Source: Microcaldota archaeon
GTDB taxonomy: Archaea > Micrarchaeota > Micrarchaeia > Anstonellales > Anstonellaceae
Reading direction: 5' to 3'
Assembly: GCA_026396415.1 (NCBI GenBank)
Contig: JAPLWX010000015.1
Span: 1 to 45,053 of the forward strand
DNA: 45,053 bases
Part shown: one piece after another, positions 41,928 through 45,053 of the stretch
Numbering within the stretch: position 1 is the stretch's first letter
Layout: every line of letters starts with the position of its first letter
Made by a program: the position numbers and the translations under genes
Notes under the pieces: model-generated
Told to the model about the DNA's origin: nothing
The model's database searches: none
Seen by the model: the letters and a program-made list of their open reading frames with translations, nothing else

Positions 41928-42707
41928 TTACTTCTTTTCCTCCTTCTTGGCCGGTGCCGCCGCCTTTGGCGCGCCAATCGGTGCCTTGGGTGCTATTCCT
42001 GCAGGCGCCTTTGCGCCTGGCGCCGCAGCCGGTGCCTTTGCTCCTGCTGCCTGCGCCGCCGCCCCTGTTGCCGCCGCTGCCGACTCGCCAGCCTTGGCAA
42101 GCACTGCTTTCCTCAGCACTCCAACCGTCATGCCGGTCCTGCCCGTTGTGCGTGTCCGCTGCCCGCGCACCTTCTGCCCGTAGGTGTGCCTGTAGCCTTT
42201 CCACGTGTACGCGTCCTTCTCGTGGTCAATGTCCTGCCTCACAATATATACCAAATCAGAACTGATGTAGTGCAAATTGTTGCCTGTGAAAAGGTCCTTC
42301 TGCCTGTTCAGCATGCGCACGGGGACGCCGAACTCGGCCGGGTTCCTCATGATATTCTCGAGCTTTTCCACTTCCTGCTCGGACAGTTCGCCGATCATCG
42401 TCTTGTCGTTGATGCCCAGCTGCTGGCTCGCTATCTCGGAAACCACCTTCCCGAGATTGATGCCTATGCCCTTTACCGATGTTATCGCGCGGCGCAGCGG
42501 CAGCGAGCCCCTCAGGTCGTACCCTGCCAGGCGCACGATTCCGCGCACTTCCTTGCCCGAGGCGGATATCACCGCCTTCATGGGCGCCTGCATAGGCCTT
42601 CCCTTGTTCATAGGCTTTTCTTCCGGGGCGCTGGCACTGCGGTTAAAGCTGTGCGCGCCTTTCTTTTCCTGGGGCTTTTCGCCGCCCTTTTCATTTTTTT
42701 CAGCCAT
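41928..42707 (-). CDS. rps13: 30S ribosomal protein S13 with extended ends
   Basis: uS13, 259 residues, much longer than the usual archaeal length. The core (about 50-205) is canonical: LAGYDLRGSLPLRRAITSVKGIG and YRHTYGQKVRGQRTRTTGRTG. It has a polar N-terminal extension and a C-terminal tail of about 55 Ala/Pro/Gly/Lys residues. A GGTGA site precedes the ATG at 42707. First ribosomal protein gene of the cluster, downstream of tRNA-Ser. Confidence 0.96.
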   Translation of the reverse strand: MAEKNEKGGEKPQEKKGAHSFNRSASAPEEKPMNKGRPMQAPMKAVISASGKEVRGIVRLAGYDLRGSLPLRRAITSVKGIGINLGKVVSEIASQQLGINDKTMIGELSEQEVEKLENIMRNPAEFGVPVRMLNRQKDLFTGNNLHYISSDLVYIVRQDIDHEKDAYTWKGYRHTYGQKVRGQRTRTTGRTGMTVGVLRKAVLAKAGESAAAATGAAAQAAGAKAPAAAPGAKAPAGIAPKAPIGAPKAAAPAKKEEKK

Positions 42708-42762
42708 AAATATTCACCTTCTCTTTGCAAACGCAACTTCCTCTCTTCCTTGTAAAGGGGCA

Positions 42763-42885
42763 CGCCGGGAATGGGATTTTTGGGCGGCACTGCTTTCGAA
42801 GAATCCCAGCACATGCCAGAACCCATACGGCCTTGCGACCACACGCTTTCCAGGCGTGCGCACTACCAGGTTATGCGACCCCGGC
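42763..42885 (-). tRNA. tRNA-Ser(GGA) with a T-loop intron
   Basis: The acceptor stem is GCCGGGG (42879-42885) with TCCCGGC plus discriminator G (42763-42770). The D stem is GCAT/GTGC. The anticodon stem CACGC/GCGTG encloses CTGGAAA, anticodon GGA. The long variable arm GGTCGCAAGGCC marks a class II tRNA. The T stem ATGGG/CCCAT has loop parts TTC and AAAT separated by about 39 bases (42780-42818), read here as a non-canonical intron. CCA is not encoded. Splice points are inferred from the fold. Confidence 0.85.
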
Positions 42886-42998
42886 TTTCCTTCGGAAAGC
42901 CGAGTTCCCAAAATCCGTCTCGCACTTTTTCGCTTGCGCGAAAAAGGCGTCCCCTTTCTGCTTCGCAGCAAAAAGTGGGTGGATTTTGCGACCCCGGC
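42886..42998. repeat. nested palindromic element with 12-bp flanking repeat at tRNA-Ser
   Basis: An outer stem CAAAATCC/GGATTTTG (42909-42916, 42981-42988) encloses CTTTTTCGC/GCGAAAAAG (42925-42946) and an imperfect CTTTCTGC/GCAGCAAAAAG hairpin. A further hairpin GGCTTTCC/GGAAAGCC (42883-42901) borders it. The tRNA 5' end TGCGACCCCGGC (42874-42885) is repeated exactly at 42987-42998, so the block is flanked by a 12-bp direct repeat like a target duplication. Confidence 0.7.
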
Positions 42999-43045
42999 GC
43001 TTCCAAATATGTGCCCCTATTACCGCTATCATATCCTTTCCGGGC

Positions 43046-43936
43046 TTACCAGTTCTTCTGGTACTTTCCCCGTTCCATCACTATCGTTTCAGGCGTGCAT
43101 GCCACGCCAGACTTGTGTGCGCCCATTTCCTCCGAGGTGAGCCGCGCGACGCCAACGCCTATGAATTCGCCCTTCCCCGTCAGGAGCGAGACGAAATCTT
43201 CCCGGCGTATTTTCGCGTCACAGGACGCGAGGCCGGGTGCGTAAAGCGGTGCGCCTGCACAAACCGCCTCGACTGCGGAATCGTGCAGCACGACTTTCCG
43301 GAGGCTTAATGCCTCCTGCGGGGGAATGAGATACCGCATCAGGGCGGATTCTTCCCCTCGCCGTGCAGCCCAAATGGCGTCGGATACCTGCTGAAGGTTA
43401 TGCGCCGAGGATTCGTAGATGTTGCCGACGGCAACCCTCCGAAGCTCGAGCATTTCAGCTCCGCCGCAAAGCCTGCCGAAGTCTGAAACCAGCACACGTA
43501 TGTACGTTCCAGCCTCGCAGTGCACCTCAAATAGGGCTTGAGTGGGCTTCATTTGGATGGGCTTAATATAATAAACCTTGCGCTTGCGCGCCTTTTTCGC
43601 GACCGCGCTTTCCTTCGGCGGAGTTTGGGTGATTGTGCCAGTGAAGCGCGCGAACATCGCGCGGTACTGCTCGTCTGTCTGCGGCTTTTTCGTGCTCATC
43701 AGGCACACGTATTTCTTGTCCTTCGTCGTGAGGAAAGGCAAAAGTTTCGTCGCCTTGCCAATTCCCACGGGAAGCACGCCCGACACTTTCGGGTCCAGCG
43801 TGCCCGAGTGCCCGCTCTTTTGCGCGCCCGTGAGCTTGCGCACCCACGCCGCAACCTCATGCGAGGATGGCCCGCGCGGCTTGTCCACTATCACAAATGA
43901 GCAGCGGAGAAGCTCGTTAAGTTCATCGGACACCAT
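43046..43936 (-). CDS. cbf5: tRNA/rRNA pseudouridine synthase Cbf5 (TruB family)
   Basis: A 296-residue catalytic subunit of archaeal H/ACA ribonucleoproteins. Motif SGHSGTLDPKVSGVLPV holds the catalytic Asp (about 55). KKYVCLM and GTYIRVLVSDFG follow, then a C-terminal PUA domain (about 210-290). The ATG at 43936 follows CAGGTGC; the track's earlier start is rejected. It pseudouridylates rRNA by guide RNA and can modify tRNA U55. It heads the cluster with its own TATA box, as often in archaea. Confidence 0.93.
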   Translation of the reverse strand: MVSDELNELLRCSFVIVDKPRGPSSHEVAAWVRKLTGAQKSGHSGTLDPKVSGVLPVGIGKATKLLPFLTTKDKKYVCLMSTKKPQTDEQYRAMFARFTGTITQTPPKESAVAKKARKRKVYYIKPIQMKPTQALFEVHCEAGTYIRVLVSDFGRLCGGAEMLELRRVAVGNIYESSAHNLQQVSDAIWAARRGEESALMRYLIPPQEALSLRKVVLHDSAVEAVCAGAPLYAPGLASCDAKIRREDFVSLLTGKGEFIGVGVARLTSEEMGAHKSGVACTPETIVMERGKYQKNW

Positions 43937-43982
43937 GAAAAGCACCTGTGGATAGGCAGCGGCACAGTTCTTCTTCTCCGCG

Positions 43983-43990
43983 CTTAAATA
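43983..43990 (-). promoter_or_regulatory. TATA box of cbf5 and the ribosomal cluster
   Basis: On the minus strand CTATTTAAGC lies about 50 bases upstream of the cbf5 ATG, fitting a start point about 25 bases further down and a short leader with a GGTG site. Confidence 0.5.
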
Positions 43991-44097
43991 GGTTTCGATG
44001 AAACGCAGCAAATAAGATATTATAGGCATTAGAACGATTGTTTTTCAGAAAAGTAGGTTTTTACAGTTTTTGAACGTAATGGTCCTTGGCGAGATAT

Positions 44098-44886
44098 ATG
44101 GACGATTTCGATGTGGAAATGAAAAATGTCAATCTATCACTGGTTCTTGAGGATTGTCCGATTCTTAAGTCATATCTAGGCCCCCTCTATATCAACCACT
44201 TCAAAGTAAATTCAAAGGATGATAAATATACGGTCAATATCGATGGAAAATCAAAGAGCGGTATTTATCTATTAATAACGCAGAATGGCATCTATTTTGT
44301 CCAAGATGTCACCAAAACTCGCCATAATTTTCCTATCAGATTTGGTAATATTATGGTCAGTCTTTTTGGTAGCAAAAGTGAGACAACAAAGAACATCATT
44401 TTTCATATAGAACGTGGAGCGTATTGTCTTTCAAGACTTTATATTTCCCACAATAAAAAAGACGAAATAAATAATAAATCAGTCAATTCGATTTTTTATG
44501 AACTGCCCGATTTTGGGGGAGATAATTATCAAAATAAAAATAACAACCTTGCAGATTCGATATTAAGTGATTCAGTACTTACAACAAGTGGGTTGAGTAG
44601 TGTATCTACAAATATTGCTCAGTATATAGTTTTGCTTTTAGAGCAAGAACGAAAACTTGCTCTTAATATGAATTTACCTGATGGTGCACGCATGCGCCAT
44701 AGCGACCAATTTAATGATCAAATCTCTATAATTTCGAAAAATTTTGATCAACCCGGGATAACTAACATCTTTCCATTTGTGACATTCGTGGATATTAAAA
44801 AACCAAATACTTGGGTTTCATTTATGTTGGAACCAAATAATGAGGAAAAATTAAAAGAAATTAATGAATGTTTGCAATCAATCTGA
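44098..44886 (+). CDS. AT-rich orphan protein of unknown function
   Basis: A 262-residue protein from the ATG at 44098 (MDDFDVEMKN); a TTG four codons upstream is the track's start. Strikingly AT-rich beside GC-rich cbf5, so probably acquired. The N-terminal third is beta-rich (YTVNIDGKSKSGIYLLITQNGIYFVQDV), the middle is Asn/Ser-rich, and the C-terminal third is mixed. No transmembrane helix or known motif. Divergent from cbf5 and followed by a transposase fragment, consistent with an insertion-prone spot. Confidence 0.65.
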   Translation: MDDFDVEMKNVNLSLVLEDCPILKSYLGPLYINHFKVNSKDDKYTVNIDGKSKSGIYLLITQNGIYFVQDVTKTRHNFPIRFGNIMVSLFGSKSETTKNIIFHIERGAYCLSRLYISHNKKDEINNKSVNSIFYELPDFGGDNYQNKNNNLADSILSDSVLTTSGLSSVSTNIAQYIVLLLEQERKLALNMNLPDGARMRHSDQFNDQISIISKNFDQPGITNIFPFVTFVDIKKPNTWVSFMLEPNNEEKLKEINECLQSI

Positions 44887-44936
44887 CTATTTTCTGATCT
44901 GCTATTTGAATAAGGTAATTGTAAAGCTTTAGCCAC

Positions 44937-45053
44937 CTAATTTTTCATCTTTGCAAGGTACTTTACGACCAACTGGAATATATCCTTATCGCGGTTGTTG
45001 TAGCGGAATTCCTGCTCTTTCAGGTACATAGGGAACTTGCGGGGGTCAACCCC
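44937..45053 (-). CDS. IS1595/IS1016-like transposase C-terminus (partial)
   Basis: Open at the right edge and absent from the ORF track. The last 38 residues before a TAG at 44937 include FPMYLKEQEFRYNNRDKDIF, close to the YLKExEFRxNxR motif at the end of IS1595/IS1016-type DDE transposases. Whether the gene is complete beyond the edge is unknown. It suggests an insertion sequence beside the AT-rich orphan gene. Confidence 0.65.
   Translation of the reverse strand, partial: GVDPRKFPMYLKEQEFRYNNRDKDIFQLVVKYLAKMKN

Overview
The window is archaeal. It carries the archaeal ribosomal-protein / RNA-polymerase gene cluster (cbf5, S13, S4, S11, RpoD, tRNA-Leu, L18e, L13, S9, RpoN, then S2), Shine-Dalgarno motifs of the GGTGA type, TATA-box promoters, a class III (QGATEY-type) pilin signal, an Orc1/Cdc6 protein and a TrmB regulator. 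Two tRNA genes are best folded with introns inside the T arm. The flanks are GC-rich. The phylum cannot be fixed from this window; a DPANN-like or other small-genome archaeon is a guess.

Layout. (1) 1-2057, host left flank, all on the minus strand: an edge-truncated pilin-like gene, rps2, and a tRNA-Pro(GGG) gene with a large, highly structured intron. (2) 2041-38231, an integrated element of about 36 kb. It is bounded by two 17-bp direct copies of the 5' end of tRNA-Pro, and a tyrosine recombinase gene lies just inside the left copy. (3) 38257-43936, host right flank, minus strand: rpoN, rps9, rpl13, rpl18e, tRNA-Leu(GAG), rpoD, rps11, rps4, rps13, tRNA-Ser(GGA), cbf5. (4) 44098-45053: an AT-rich orphan gene and the C-terminal end of an IS1595-like transposase cut by the window edge. 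The gene order indicates that the element split the ribosomal cluster between rpoN and tRNA-Pro/rps2.

The element looks like an integrative conjugative element. It has an integrase; a putative secretion operon (DNA methyltransferase, two VirB2-like pilin subunits, a VirB6/TrbL-like channel protein); a large VirB4 ATPase fused to a PrgI-like N-terminus and a nuclease-like C-terminus; a replication pair (Orc1/Cdc6 and a small histone-fold-like protein) next to a repeat-rich intergenic region; and a secreted coiled-coil protein with its Lrp-like regulator. A conserved block of about 40 bp occurs three times, upstream of the methyltransferase-pilin operon, the virB4 gene and a small gene beside the integrase. 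This suggests one transfer regulon. No obvious relaxase or VirD4 coupling protein was recognised.

Cargo lies in three blocks. The left block has two adjacent AT-rich genes ending in PD-(D/E)XK nuclease domains, one FokI-like. The centre has a znuABC-type metal importer divergent from a NikR-like repressor and a 51-residue CPCPVC protein. The right block is a type I restriction-modification operon with four extra genes: a membrane-protein pair between hsdM and hsdS, and two proteins with HEPN-like RxxxxH motifs between hsdS and hsdR. A Schlafen/AlbA-type regulator lies upstream of hsdM.

The host flanks also hold a family of nested palindromes (outer stem enclosing two hairpins). They occur in the tRNA-Pro intron, beside tRNA-Ser with a 12-bp flanking duplication, between rps13 and rps4, and in frame inside the coding sequences of S2 and S11.
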